Under the pieces are notes generated by a model. The model made no database searches, was not told the origin of the DNA, and saw nothing but the letters and a program-made list of their open reading frames with translations. From assembly GCF_003369915.1 (NCBI RefSeq), contig NW_022881614.1:10003001-10067000 (forward strand): DNA of 64,000 nucleotides, read 5' to 3'. Positions 12,510 through 24,155 of the stretch are shown one piece after another. Origin of the DNA: Drosophila miranda (lineage: Eukaryota; Arthropoda; Insecta; Diptera; Drosophilidae). Positions within the stretch are counted from its first letter, which is position 1; each line of letters opens with the position of its first letter. The position numbers were made by a program, and so were the translations under genes.

Positions 12510-15388
12510 TTGCCAAGGAAAACCACGAAATCGCCAGCTGCCAGTGGGACAGGCGCAACCACAAAGGACAGAAAACCAATGGTCAAACAACCGGAGAGCG
12601 TGGAATGCGACAGAGCCCCAAAGAAGCCCACAAAGACAGTGGCAACAACATCCACGAGCAGAAAACCTGCAGTACCATCAAATGCGAGCAGAATCAAAAA
12701 GAGGGATCCTGCCCAGCCTGCCAAACGGACTACCCCATCGCCTAGTACATTGCCTGCCGGTAAACAGCAGCCCCAGCCCGTAAAGTCCAAGTCCAAGTCC
12801 AAACCAAATGCCGTGCTGGACACATACCACAGCGTGACGGTGGCATCGCCGCCACAGAAGCGTCGAGTGCAGCCAAAATCATCAACAGAGACATCCCCGG
12901 AGCCAGAAAGAGCTCCTCCCCGCCCAGAACCCGTACATTTACACGCACTTTAGACCCGGACGAGGTAAAGGTACTCAAGAGGGAGTCGGCCAAACAGAGG
13001 AGTGAGATCGAGGTGGGATAAATGCCTGTGAAGCAACCGGTTGCCTTTGAGGTCAAGTTTGAGGAGCCAAAGAAAGCAGACAATGAATCGGACAACTATT
13101 CCGATGACTTTCAATCATATGTATCGGACTTTGAGACTGGTTCCAGCACACCCGAGGAGGAACCGGACGATGATGACGACGTGGACGATGCTTGTGATGA
13201 GGAAGAGCCGGAGGAGCCAGAAGAGAGAAAAGAACAGCCAATATCAGAGCCAGACGTCGTCGAAGAGGAGGAGGAGGAGGACTCTGAGCCCACACAGAAC
13301 CCCATCACAGTGATACATCGGGACAAGGAGCAGGATCGCAAACTGGACTCTGGCCACTACGACATGCAGATGCGCCGTAATCCGATGCTGGCGGAGCTCA
13401 GCTCCCAATCCACGCAGCATCAGTGCGATAGCTTCGATACCAACTCGATGGCCAACTCGGAGCAGCTAGACTCTGGCATAAGCACAACGGGCCTGGGCCT
13501 GGGCCTAGAGAAAACCCCAAGCGGAGAGTCAGCGTCCAATGTCTACTATGGGGGTTATGCCAACTTTGTGTCTCATCCTGTGGAGTGTCGCCGCGGCAAG
13601 GAGCTCATGCGGAAGTTGCGATTCGACCACCTAAACTATCGTCTGTTCGAGATGAAACCGCTGAGCTACGAGGGATACATGCAGAGCTACGGGAAGCTGA
13701 ACACCTGCCAGCTGGCCACTCAGACCCAATCCCCCTACATAGACGCCGAGTGCCAGACCGTGGAGCTGCATAGTCGCAGCAGTTGGACCCAGCATCCGCC
13801 CCACTATGGCGGCCAACTGGTGCTCAGCTGCAGCGGGGATGCCGAATCGGAAACAGTGCTGAAGCGACCCACAGATGACTACGAAACGAGCCTATCCCGC
13901 TTGGAGCAGCTGCATCGCCTGGAGCAGGAGCGTACACAGCAGCAACAAAGACTCCGCCTGGCCAAGCCCACGGACTTTGAGCGTCTCCGTACGTTCCTTC
14001 ACAAGGCCTCGCGTCTGATGGTGATAGTTCTGAATGAAAACATGCAGCATCGTCCCAACAGCCCGCACCACCTTCCCTTGCAGACTGGCCTGTTGAATGC
14101 TCTGCCCGTGCGCCGCATCTTCGACAGCTCTGGAAGCGGACAGCTCGTGGTCACTGTGCACGAGTGCCCGCCGCAGAGCAATGTCTACAGCGAGGACTTT
14201 GCCAATTTGCTGATGGTTTGGTCACTGAACAGCCCAAGCCGCTGCGCCTGCTGTCCACCTGGGCGGAGGTTTGTCGCGTGGCCTTCTGCAGTGAGGCGCC
14301 GGACATCGTTGTGGCAGGCCTCAGGGACGGCAGTGCGGCCATGTGGGATCTGAATTATAACTTCGCTCAATGACTCTGGTTTGCTGACGATGTGGACGCT
14401 GGTGGAAGGCGCCACTGCCGCTGGTAGCTCTGCCAGCAATGAATACAGCTCGCCATGGGCCAGGGGGAAGCTACTGCAGAGCGCCAGCTGCGACCTGAGG
14501 GGCTACCTGGAGCGGCGTCTGCTGAGGAGCAACCAGAGTGCCTACGAGAAGACCAAGTCCCTGTTCAAGGGCAACATCTACAACGACGATCTGCTGAGGG
14601 AGCTGAACGAGACGCAGACCCTGAGCACGGCTCTGCAGGGCCAGGGCTTGCAAAGGCTGCGCTTCACCAGCATCGACACGGGCAGCGATCTGATCTATGT
14701 GTGCAGTAATCGGAACTTTGTGCTCTGCTGCACGCGCAGACTGAAGACAGAGCGCTTCAGCCGCATCGCTGTCAACGAGAGTCGCTTCTTGTTCCCCACC
14801 TCGTTCTGTGTCCTCTCCAACGAGAACTTCGTGGCGGTGGGTCTATCCAACGGCTCCGTGATGATACTCAATTGCAATCAGCGACAGAACCAGCGTCAGA
14901 TTCACAAGAGACCCACCACAGGCATGCCACCATCCTCCGTTGATCACGATCCGGACATAGGCAAATCCTGTGCCATTCAGAACATCATCCTCAACGAGCG
15001 TCGCTCCTTCGAGCAGCAGATGGATGGAGCACAACTGGAGGGCAGAAGCTACGATCTGAGGCCCGATACCGCCCTGGAGCTGATTCGGCAGCCGCGTCGC
15101 TCCTACGAAATGCGCATCTTTGATCAGCAGCTTCTCCTCAGCGGCAGTGGTCTACGGCAGCACCTTGTCCAGGCTCTGGTCCTCTCCAACGACGGATGGC
15201 GTCTCTCCGCCCTGGCCAATGGATCTGTGCGCACCTACGACTTTTACTTGGACAAGGAACTCCCCCAGGAGCAGCCAGAGGAAAGCAGATCCCATATTAT
15301 GGACATAGCCGCCACACGCAGCTCGGGCAATGAGCAGCATTTACTGATCCTCGACAAAGGTGGACAAGTGCATTCACTCGACTCGTAA
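12510..15388 (+). pseudogene. WDR60 / DYNC2I1-like (dynein-2 intermediate chain) pseudogene
   Basis: WDR60 is an intermediate chain of dynein-2, the motor for retrograde intraflagellar transport in cilia. The N-terminal third is basic and low complexity. It is followed by an acidic block (DNYSDDFQSYVSDFE, about 13080-13150), the hallmark AECQTVELHSRSSWTQHP (about 13745-13800), and C-terminal beta-propeller strands such as GLRDGSAAMWDL and NFVAVGLSNGSVMIL. Visible lesions: TTG at the probable start (12510), a frameshift near 12915, an in-frame TAA at 13019-13021, a frameshift near 14225, and a frame break at about 14355-14375 where part of the propeller seems missing. After that the frame is open to the stop at 15388. 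A domain order typical of the family supports the call; no search was run. Confidence 0.72.
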
Positions 15389-15449
15389 TCTGTTGATTAT
15401 TTTTTAACTATTACTTTTATGCGTTTGTTGAACCTACTTTTTCGAGCAA

Positions 15450-15455
15450 AATAAA
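15450..15455 (+). terminator. AATAAA polyadenylation signal of the WDR60-like gene
   Basis: AATAAA lies about 60 bases after the stop at 15388, at the usual distance for a fly 3' end. Confidence 0.6.
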
Positions 15456-15482
15456 GTTTTAGATGCAATTAAAATACATCTA

Positions 15483-15528
15483 CGGGCTCCGAGCGAGCCT
15501 GGCAGCCGCCTCTACCTAACCTAACCTA
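15483..15528 (+). mobile_element. 3' terminal fragment of a LOA-type LINE
   Basis: About 46 bp matching the extreme 3' end of the LINE at 48288 (there on the minus strand). It shares CGAGCGAGCC, GGCAGCCGCCTC and a CCTAACCTAACCT tail. It is best read as a strongly 5'-truncated insertion in the 3' region of the WDR60-like gene. Confidence 0.7.
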
Positions 15529-15653
15529 TGTACATATGTATATGTTTGGCTAAGATTAATATTATTTGGATTTTCGATTGTTTTATCGACCTTGGACCTC
15601 GGAGCCACGTAACTAACGAGTTTTGACATGCCCAAGCAACCTATATTGTTTTT

Positions 15654-16776
15654 TATACCCGATACTCAAAATGAGTATTGGGGTATATTAGATTTGTGGT
15701 AAAAGTGGATGTGTGTCACGTCCAGAAGGAATCGTTTCCGACCCCATAAAGTATATATATTCTTGATCAGCATCAATAGCATTGAGCCCTGTCTGTCTGT
15801 CTGTCTGTCCGTCTGTCCGTCTGTCCGTCCGTCCGTCCGTCCGTCCGTCTGTCCGTCCCCTTCAGCGCCTAGTGCTCAAAGACTATAAGAGCTAGAGCAA
15901 CGATGTTTTGGATCCAGACTTCTGTGATATGTCACTGCTACAAAAATATTTCAAAACTTCGCCCCGCCCACTTCCGCCCCCACAAAGGACGAAAATCTGT
16001 GGCATCCACATTTTTAAAGATACGATAAAACCAAAAACGCAAAATTGTAGAGAATGACTATATGTTCTAGAATAAAAAATCTCAACCAGATCGTATAATT
16101 ATTATAGCCAGAATCAAGAAAACATTTTCATTCTTTCTCGCTCTGTCTCTCTCTAACACACAGGTTTCATGGTCGGTTTTGCCAATTGCAAAATATGAGT
16201 TCAAGGATCTCAGAACCTATAAGAGCCAGAGCAACCAAATTTGGTATCCACACTCCTGTGATATCGGACCTTGACCGTTTCGTGTCCAAATTTCGCCACA
16301 CCACCTTTCGCCCCGCAAAGGACGAAAATCTGAGGCATCCACAAATCTCAGAGATTATTAAGGCTAGAGTAACCAAATTTGGTATCCGCATTTCTGTTAG
16401 ATCTCACTATAAAACGTATATCTCAGAATTTCGCCCCACCCCCTTCCGCCCCCACATAAGGACGAAAATCTGTTGCATCCACAATATTGCCCATTCGAGA
16501 AAACTAAAAACGCAGAATCATAGAATCATATCTATCAGATTGCTGAATCTGGATCAGATCGGATCATTTTTGTAGCCAAAAGCAAGAAATCAATTTTCAG
16601 TGGCTACGCAGCGCCTGACGTCACGCTCAGACTGATTTTCTGTCTCTCTCGCACGCACTCTTTGTCGTGTCGTTTAATATTCGCGGCGTCTGCCGGAGGA
16701 GAGCCATACTGACTAAGTATCGGGTATAAATGTAGAGTTGCGTTCTCCGCAGCAACTCACAACGTTCCCCCTCGTT
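15654..16776 (+). mobile_element. DINE-1-like repeat, left member of a head-to-tail pair
   Basis: It runs from ATACCCGATACTC to CCCCCTCGTT and is of the longer variant. Its last bases CTCGTT are followed directly by ATACCCG of the next copy, with no spacer. Confidence 0.78.
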
Positions 16777-17914
16777 ATACCCGATACTCAAAATGAGTAT
16801 TGGGGTATATTAGATTTGTGGTAAAAGTGGATGTGTGTAACGTCCAGAAGGAATCGTTTCCGACCCCATAAAGTATATATATTCTTGATCAGCATCAATA
16901 GCCGAGTCGATTGAGCCATGTCTGTCTGTCCGTCTGTCCGTCCGTCCGTCTGTCCGTCTGTCCGTCCGTCCGTCTGTCCGTCTGTCCGTCCCCTTCAGCG
17001 CCTAGTGCTCAAAGACTATAAGAGCTAGAGCAACGATGTTTTGGATCCAGACTTCTGTGATATGCCACTGCTATAAGAAAATTTCAAAATTTTGCCCCGC
17101 CCACTTCCGCCCCTACAAAAAGCGAAAATCTGTGGAATCCACAATTTCGAAGATATGAGAAAACCAAAAACGCAGAATCGTAGAAGATGACTATATCTTC
17201 TAGAGTGCAAAGTCTGAACTAGATCGTATAATTATTATAGCCAGAATCAAGAAAACAATTTCATTCTTTCTCGCTCTGTCTCTCTCTAACACACAGGTTT
17301 CATGGTCGGTTTTGCCAATTGCAAAATATGAGTTCAAGGATCTCAGAACCTATAAGAGCCAGAGCAACCAAATTTGGTATCCACACTCCTGTGATATCGG
17401 ACCTTGACCGTTTTGTGTCAAAATTTCGCCACACCCCCTTCCGCCCACGCAAAGGACGAAAATCTGGGGCATCCACAAATCTCAGAGACTATTAACGCTA
17501 GAGTAACCAAATTTAGTCTCCGCACTCCTGTTAGATCTCACTATAAAACGTATATCTCAAAATTTCGCCCCACCTCCTTCCGCCCACACAAAGGACGAAA
17601 ATCTGTTGCATCCACAATATTGCAGATTCGAGAAAACTAAAAACGCAGAGTCATAGATAATGACCATATCTATCAGATTGCTGAATCTGGATCAGATCGG
17701 ATCATTTTTATAGCCAATAGGAACAAATCAATTTGCAGTGGCTACGCAGAGCCCGACGTCACGCTCAGACTGATTTTCTGTCTCTCTCGCACGCACTCTT
17801 TGTCGTGTCGTTTAATATTCGCGGCGTCTGCCGGAGGAGAGCCATAATGACTTAGTATCGGGTATAACTGTAGAGTTGCGGTGTCCGCAGCAACTCACAA
17901 CGTTCCCCCTCGTT
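16777..17914 (+). mobile_element. DINE-1-like repeat, right member of a head-to-tail pair
   Basis: Complete long variant ending CGTTCCCCCTCGTT. It lies directly behind the copy ending at 16776. The CTGTCCGT microsatellite here is longer (about 16920-16990) than in its neighbours. Confidence 0.78.
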
Positions 17915-18344
17915 TTAAATATTTTTGTGGACTTCTGCCTCCCCACCACGAGCAACGCAATAACATAGAAAAGGGAAAGGAAAAGAGTATAAGATACGCA
18001 GTCAGTAGACCATAAAGCCAGAACACAATAAAAATAATCTTACGACAGGGACATATTAACTTAAAGTCCCTTCATGGGTATATTCATTCTTATATTCCAA
18101 AGCTTTCAAAATATTTTAACTTAAATCTGTTTACACATTATGGTGCTTCAAGTTACATTAAAAGGTCCAATAATTCAGGGAAAGCACATTACAAATTTAA
18201 ATCAAAGATCTGAATTGGTTTGCCCATACTTATATACTAGTATATCGTTATCTTATTGCGATAGTCAACAATTCAAAACATAAGGAGAAGAACAAATTCA
18301 CTTAATAGTTCTCCACTTCTACTACAAAATAATGAAATAATTGT
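17915..18344. other. 3' flank of the FLASH-like gene
   Basis: About 430 bp of AT-rich sequence. It should contain the 3' UTR of the minus-strand FLASH-like gene, but I did not find an unambiguous poly(A) signal. No other gene is visible. Confidence 0.5.
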
Positions 18345-21300
18345 TTAGGTTCCAGCACTTTTTTCACCATCATCTAGTGGTGCAGGGGATGGGCGCGGTC
18401 GTCGCCTGCGTCGCGATACACGCAGCACGATCTCGTCGTTGATTCGCTCAAATTGATAGTCCGTGGAGCCCATGGAGCAGCGTTTCGTCACCACCGAGGT
18501 ATCACTGCCGAAGCTACGATTGAAACTCTCGTCTAGCGTTTCATCAATGGTCACATTTTGGAGGGTCAGAGATGCCTCGTTTCCGAGAGCAACCGGCGGC
18601 TGGTACGGTGGTGGTGTCTGCGGAACAACTACTTCGTCCGTCTGCATATCCTCGAGCAAGTGGATTTTGCGTTTTTTGAGCGGAGTCTTCTCGACTCTCA
18701 GTTTATCTGGTGTCTTCATTGGCGTGGTTTTTATGCCCTTAGTCGTGGACCTGGCTGGACTTAACTGAAGGGGAGACTCGCTAAGCATTTGAAGCAAATC
18801 CTTTTGGGGCGACTTTTGGGCTTTGTTGGAGGTTGAAGTGACTTTTGTCTCGTCCGGCGATGTCTGATGCAATTGCTGTAATGCCAATTCAATGGTGTCC
18901 TCTGCGAGTGTGAGGTTCGGATAGCTCGTATTGTGGGCACTCGTCACTGGCTCCTGCTCTCCGGTCAACTCATTCATGGCCGCCTCCAGAACCATATCTT
19001 CACTGTTGTCGGTCCTTGTTGAATCTGGCTGAGCATACAAAATGTTGGAAGGCTTGGAAGTGGCTGCCACAATAAGAGAATCGTGTATAGATCCGTGAGG
19101 TGGTAGTATAGGAATCTCAATCCCAGTCGATTGAACTGCAGCTGTCCTAATTACAGGAGGTTCATTCTTTGGTTCGTAAAGTACAGATACAGGAGCCTCA
19201 GGGGTCTCCATAGCAGAAGTCTCCACAACAGGAGTCTCATTGTTGGTTTCATAAACTACAGCTACAGGAGTCTTAATGATAGGAAAATCAGTAACAAGAG
19301 TTTCCTTAACAGGAGTCTCAGTCGCAGGAGGATCCTCAATGGCTGGAGTCTCATGCTTTGACTTAGTAACTGTCGTCTCAATCACAGGTGCCTTAACTTC
19401 AGGAGTACCATTCTCTGATCCGTGAGTTGCACTTACATTTGTCTCAATCGCAGGAGTTTCAGGTAAAAGTGATGTCTCAACTGCAGCAGTTGCACTTACA
19501 GGAGTCTCAATCACAACAGTTGCATTTACAGAATTCTCAATTTCAGGAATATCTTTCTCTGATTCAGGATCTGCTATTACAGTAGTCTCAATTGGAGGAC
19601 AGTCGTCCTCTAATCCGCCAGCCGTCATCTCATGTATAACAGTTTCTTTCTCAATCTCCATATCTTTAACAATCTTAACCGATACACGTCTTTCTTTCTT
19701 GGGAAGCTCTTCGTTTTCATTCTTACTATCAACGATATCTAAATCTGGCGTCTTTGAGCTAACATCTGTATTCATTTCTGATGAATCGTATGGAACATCG
19801 ACGGTTAACGCAATATGCTCAATATCCGCTATCACTGGCAATCGTATAATCTCAATTATTTCGATGGCTTCGGTAACCTGAATGGGGCAATCATCACCTA
19901 AAGGCTCATTCATGGCTGTACATTTTGTCGGGGTTTTAATATCTTTTAATGATTGATCCGCAATAATTGCACTGGGACGTATTGGGGTGGGACAATCATC
20001 ACCTAAAATCGCGGCCCGCACATTTGGCGGGGGTCTTAAAGTCTTCCAGTGCTGGCGGATTATGAGTCACTTCTCCTGTTGCTTCTTCAACGGCATCTTC
20101 CATTACTTCAGCACTTGGTGGCACTGACATAGTACTGAGAGTTTTTTCCCTTTCTTCAGATTCGGGTGTAAGATTTATGCTGGGGGTTGCGATATCCATT
20201 GAATTATCTCCGTCCTTGCTGTGAGTTTCGCAGATTAATTCCGTTTTGGGTGTAGAATTGATGCCAAGTGTTTCGATGTCCATTGGTCTCTCTTCGTCTT
20301 TGCCTGAAGCTTCGGGTATGGATTCTGCTTCCAGGCGACTCTCTTGGTTTTTGTCGGGAACTTCTGCAATGTGTTGATTTTCATTCGTCTTCTCCATTTC
20401 CTTTGTCGCCTTTGCCGGCTTACAGTCCTCTATTGGACGAGTAATCACTTCCTCCGTATGATCAACGATACAATCGTCTATTGAATCTATTTTGGGAGTA
20501 TCCAAATCTTCAGGCTGTTCCTCTGTCAACTTTATATCATTCTTTATAGGAGAATGCTGCTCGCAAATCATATCTAATCCGGGTATTTGCAGTTTATCTA
20601 AACTGCTGGCCCACGAAAACACTCCATCTGTTGGTTCAGCTTTCTCCAGGGTCCCTTGTGCAACTTGTGACAATGGCAGACTGCAGCCTTTGGCTAGAGG
20701 ATTCACCTGGAAGTACCCTTCAACAACAGCGACAGTTATGTCTTCATTTTTAGCGGGCTTGTCCTCGGCGATTGCCTGCAATTTGTTTTCTGGTGTGTAA
20801 AGCATTACTGGCGTTGCTGGGGATATATTGGCTTGCATTTTCTTAATAATTTCATGGTTGGGACTGGCTAGAACTTGGTCGTTTGTCTCCTCGCCGAAGA
20901 GGGTCGTCACTGTGGCATCTTTCTGTGTTCTTTTGGAGCGATCGTTATCCGGCTGCCGAGCACTGAAAGAATTGTCAAATGCTGCTATCAATGAAGTTTT
21001 GTGCGGAATGTAAGCCCTTTTTCGCTTACCTGGGCTTTGTGGATGCTGTGCGGTTAGGGGAGCGCGAAACACTTCGGCGTTTGCTTGAGCGATCCTTGCT
21101 GTGGCGGCTCCCATGGTGCTCATGTCTGTGGCAGCGTTTGGCGCTACGACTGCGACTGCGGCGTCGTTCACGTTCTTTTAATCGGGTGTCAGAGCTCCTG
21201 TGGCGTTCCCCTTTGGGAGATCTGCTGCGAAATTTACGCTTGCTATCCTTGTTGTCATGCGACTTGGACTCTCCACCTGTTAAGCTCTTTTGGTGATGAA

Positions 21301-22061
21301 TTTGTTCAATTTTGTTGGGCTCATTTTTGAATTTGTTGGTCACAGTGTCCGCCAATTTGTACACAGAGTCCTCCAGCTTATGCCTCTTTGGATCCTTGGA
21401 ATCAGTCTTCAATTTGTTGGCCACAGGTTCTACCAGTTGTTTCGGTCTTTTGTGCTCTGTATTCTTGGACTCAGTGCCGACCACAGTTTTGAATCTGTTG
21501 GTCACGGGCTCTGTCAGCCTGGGCCGTTGATTCTCGTGGTCTGTATTCTTGAAATCATTGCCGACCACAGTTTTAAGCTTGTTGCTCACAGGTTCCGACA
21601 GTTTGGGTCGCTTGTACTCGTGACCTGTATCCTTGGGATCCTCATCAGCTCGCCCGCGCTTCCGCCTGAAGCATATGTCGTCTTTCCTACAGCAAATGTA
21701 ATGTAAACATGTTATGATTCTTGGACTGAAGGTAACCGGAACACTTACTCCTTGCGCAGCTGCGTAATCATAGACTCCTTCCGTTTTATTTCCGATTTAG
21801 CAGTGTCCATGAGGTTCTGTAGATTGACCTCCATAGCTTTGATCTTCTTGTTGAGCGTCTTATTTTCCACCTTAAGGCACTCGATTTCGGCCTGCGCGCT
21901 TTTGCATTTGTTCTCCCAGGCCTGCAGTTCCTTTGATTTCTAGAAGATAATAAACGTTACAGAATGGCACTGGAATGGCACACCACACACACCTTTTCCT
22001 CGGCATTTTGGAAGTCGTCCAAGTCGCCGTATATGTTTAGTTCATCGTCATCGCCCAACAT
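18345..22061 (-). pseudogene. FLASH (CASP8AP2)-like gene, copy 1, one frameshift
   Basis: FLASH is a histone-locus-body protein needed for 3' processing of histone pre-mRNA. Four exons can be read with GT..AG borders: 22061-21993, 21939-21749, 21686-21030 and 20962-18345; introns are 53, 62 and 67 nt. The N-terminus MLGDDDELNIYGDLDDF and the coiled coil LMDTAKSEIKRKESMITQL resemble the FLASH N-terminal dimerisation region. Exon 3 is rich in RS dipeptides. Exon 4 is long and acidic with many imperfect ETPV repeats (about 19160-19560). The C-terminus FERINDEIVLRVSRRRRR is basic. Summed exon length is one base over a multiple of three. The extra base lies near 20012 (copy 2 has one base fewer there) and breaks the frame. 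All else is open, so this copy decayed late. Identity as FLASH is likely, not certain. Confidence 0.68.
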
Positions 22062-22276
22062 TTTAACAAATTAAAATGCACGAGCAGCAATTCGCAGAGG
22101 AAAGTCACAGATGTTGTGAGATGTTGTAAGTGTTGGCTAACTCACCAGAATTACGAAATTAATTATGGGCAGCACTTTTCGCGGAATGGAAATTTAAAAT
22201 TTATTTGCAGTAGTCAGTGTGTTATTTATCATTAAACAAAAGCATACAAACAACAATAGCTCAAACCCACAAAATA

Positions 22277-22568
22277 ATGGATGCGTATGCACATACACGT
22301 TTCTACAAGAAGGAGAGGAGGAAATTCTCGTTAATTACTTACTTCCTGACAGCCGTCCTTCTGATTCTATCGGCGGTTCAATGGTATTTCATTCATGCAT
22401 TGTAAGTATGTCAGGTCTTTGGCGATTTCTTTTATCCTAGCTTTCTTTCAGGGACAAAGCAAACGAATTCTTCACTAAACAGTATTGGGTGGGCAGCATA
22501 TTCTTCGCAGTCGGACTAGTACTGTTCGCTTTACAGTGCCTATCAATTGGATATTTGCCATGGTTATA
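22277..22568 (+). pseudogene. Lifeguard/TMBIM-like membrane protein, copy 1 (deleted, truncated)
   Basis: Exon 1 (22277-22401) encodes MDAYAHTRFYKKERRK and a hydrophobic helix. A short intron with GTAAGT and TTTCAG borders leads to exon 2 (22452-22568). Compared with unit 2, 28 bases are missing in exon 2 (about 22524), which shifts the frame. The downstream exons expected for a seven-helix BI-1 family protein are absent from the window. Confidence 0.55.
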
Positions 22569-22589
22569 GTAAGACGATCTAGTATTATA

Positions 22590-22664
22590 TATATTTCCAA
22601 AGAAACACACCGGCGTATTAATAGGTTCTACGGTTTGCTGCTGTTTACCCAATTTCTCTTGCAA
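22590..22664 (-). pseudogene. C3orf38-like gene, copy 1, gutted by an internal deletion
   Basis: It starts with MQEKLGKQ at 22664 and jumps directly to QTVEPINTPVCF. The roughly 420 bases that lie between these points in unit 2 (28347-28765) are missing. No function can remain. Confidence 0.6.
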
Positions 22665-22689
22665 CTAAAAATCAGCTGTTTGCTATGAA

Positions 22690-23238
22690 GATGTGGTCAC
22701 ACTTACCGGGTAGTTTTGCCAAATGGCACAAAAAATGAAAATTTAGTTAAATACAAAAAAAAACGGAAAATTTTGTGCATTTCTCAAATGAATGTAGATT
22801 ATGTGGAAGTATAACTCGTGTCTTACTAATTTTACATAAATTATTTTAAAATTAAGGTATTTGTTTCCATTATCGGTTTTACTAGCATGGAGCATATAAG
22901 AAACTACTGAAACCGTTATGAACGTGTCCAGAACAATTGGATGCGGTCATATTTTGATCATGATTTTACAGTTTGCGAGTTTGTTGCGGCATAACTGCGC
23001 TAGCTGTATTTATATTACTCGCAATAAATATTTACTCCGAAGAGCGAGTTTTTTGGTTTCACCATTGTCGATACGAAACGAGAGGGCTTGACGGCCTTAT
23101 CCCTCGCAATCAGTTTGACAAATATTGTGAGAATTCCAATAATTCTTAGCTTCAGTGTTGAAAGCAAACTGGAAAGAGCAACGTTTAAACATTATTATTG
23201 TTGAGTTCTGGACTCTGAACATCTAGTCGAACGTTCAA
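22690..23238. other. Intergenic stretch, unit 1
   Basis: About 550 bp between the C3orf38-like remnant and the glycerol kinase exon. AT-rich, no gene seen; the part near 23150-23238 is probably the old promoter and 5' UTR of glycerol kinase. Confidence 0.5.
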
Positions 23239-23490
23239 ATGAAAACTCCAAGTGATACAGCTGTTGCAGGCCCGTTTGTGGGAGCCATTGATGAGGGCAC
23301 CACCTCGGCCCGCTTCATAATATTCCGCGCTGGCACTGACGACATTGTCTGCTACCATCAGATCGAGGTGCCCTCTATATTCCAGAAGGAGGGCTGGTGT
23401 GAGCAAGATCCCATGGTTATAGTGAACACCGTTAACGAGTGCATCGCAGGAGCTACCAAGAAGCTTACCTCTCTCGGTGGACAAATCAAG
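23239..23490 (+). pseudogene. Glycerol kinase, orphan first exon, copy 1
   Basis: Glycerol kinase phosphorylates glycerol to glycerol-3-phosphate. This 84-codon exon carries the FGGY-family N-terminal nucleotide-binding motif GAIDEGTTSARF and GWCEQDPM. It ends at CAAG followed by the donor GTGAAA at 23491. The remaining exons, about 400 residues, are gone: within 100 bases the sequence turns into the 3' end of NitFhit. Both units share this loss, so it predates the duplication. Confidence 0.85.
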
Positions 23491-23610
23491 GTGAAACGAG
23501 ATCTGAAGGTTCAGCTAAGGTCAATAGAGCAACATGTCTTTATTTCCGTCTGGGATATTTTTATAAGTATGTGACAAGGTAATTACAGTGCATATCTATT
23601 CAAACACTTG

Positions 23611-24155
23611 TTAGCTATCGCTCAGATAGGTACGGTAAACCTGAGCCTCATCAATCCTCTCTTGTAGTGTGCGCGGTGGCTTGCTTTCGGTGCAATCCTC
23701 CAGCTTCACATAGATCTGATCGTTGTGACCAAAATCTCCTTTGCGACGCGGCATGACATGGAAGTGGACATGGGGAACGGTCTGCCCGGCTTGGGCACCA
23801 TCCTGCACAGTGACTGTGGCCGATGTGGTTTGATAGATCTTCTCCAGCAGCCGCTGGACCATGCAAACAGTGGCGAACATGTCTGTGATCTCGGAACAAT
23901 CGAGTCCGCACAAACGCGCGACCACGCAACGCAGATTGGTTAATGCAAAGCAGTGCTCCGATTCGTAGAAAATGGTTCGTTTGTCCACCATGTTCTCCGC
24001 AAAGGCACGATCCGTGTCGGGTTCCCTGCTACGAATGTTGTAAGCCGTCAAGCTGTAAAGATCATTGCGGCGATGCTCGAAGCAGGGCATGCTCTGATAA
24101 CGCGAGTCAAGAGTGGAAAGGTCTATTTTGGCTGTGCCTATATCCAAATATCCAA
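23611..24155 (-). pseudogene. NitFhit, C-terminal part, 5' truncated, copy 1
   Basis: NitFhit is a fusion of a nitrilase-like domain and a HIT-family Fhit (diadenosine polyphosphate hydrolase). Here only the last nitrilase residues (GYLDIGTAKIDLS ... FEHRRNDLYSL) and the Fhit domain remain. The HIT triad HVHFHVMP is intact. Between FALTNLRCVV and RLCGLDC about 16 residues usual for Fhit (the GHVLV strand) are missing without a frame change. Upstream the gene is cut at 24155 by the duplication junction into FLASH. Confidence 0.82.

Noticed and set aside
12412..12783. Plus-strand frame overlapping the WDR60-like start
   Set aside because: It is the same region in a neighbouring frame; the basic N-terminus in the 12510 frame leads into the recognised gene after one shift.
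18463..21706. Several plus-strand open frames opposite the FLASH-like gene
   Set aside because: They are antisense to a gene with a clear exon pattern and coding repeats, and show no family resemblance.
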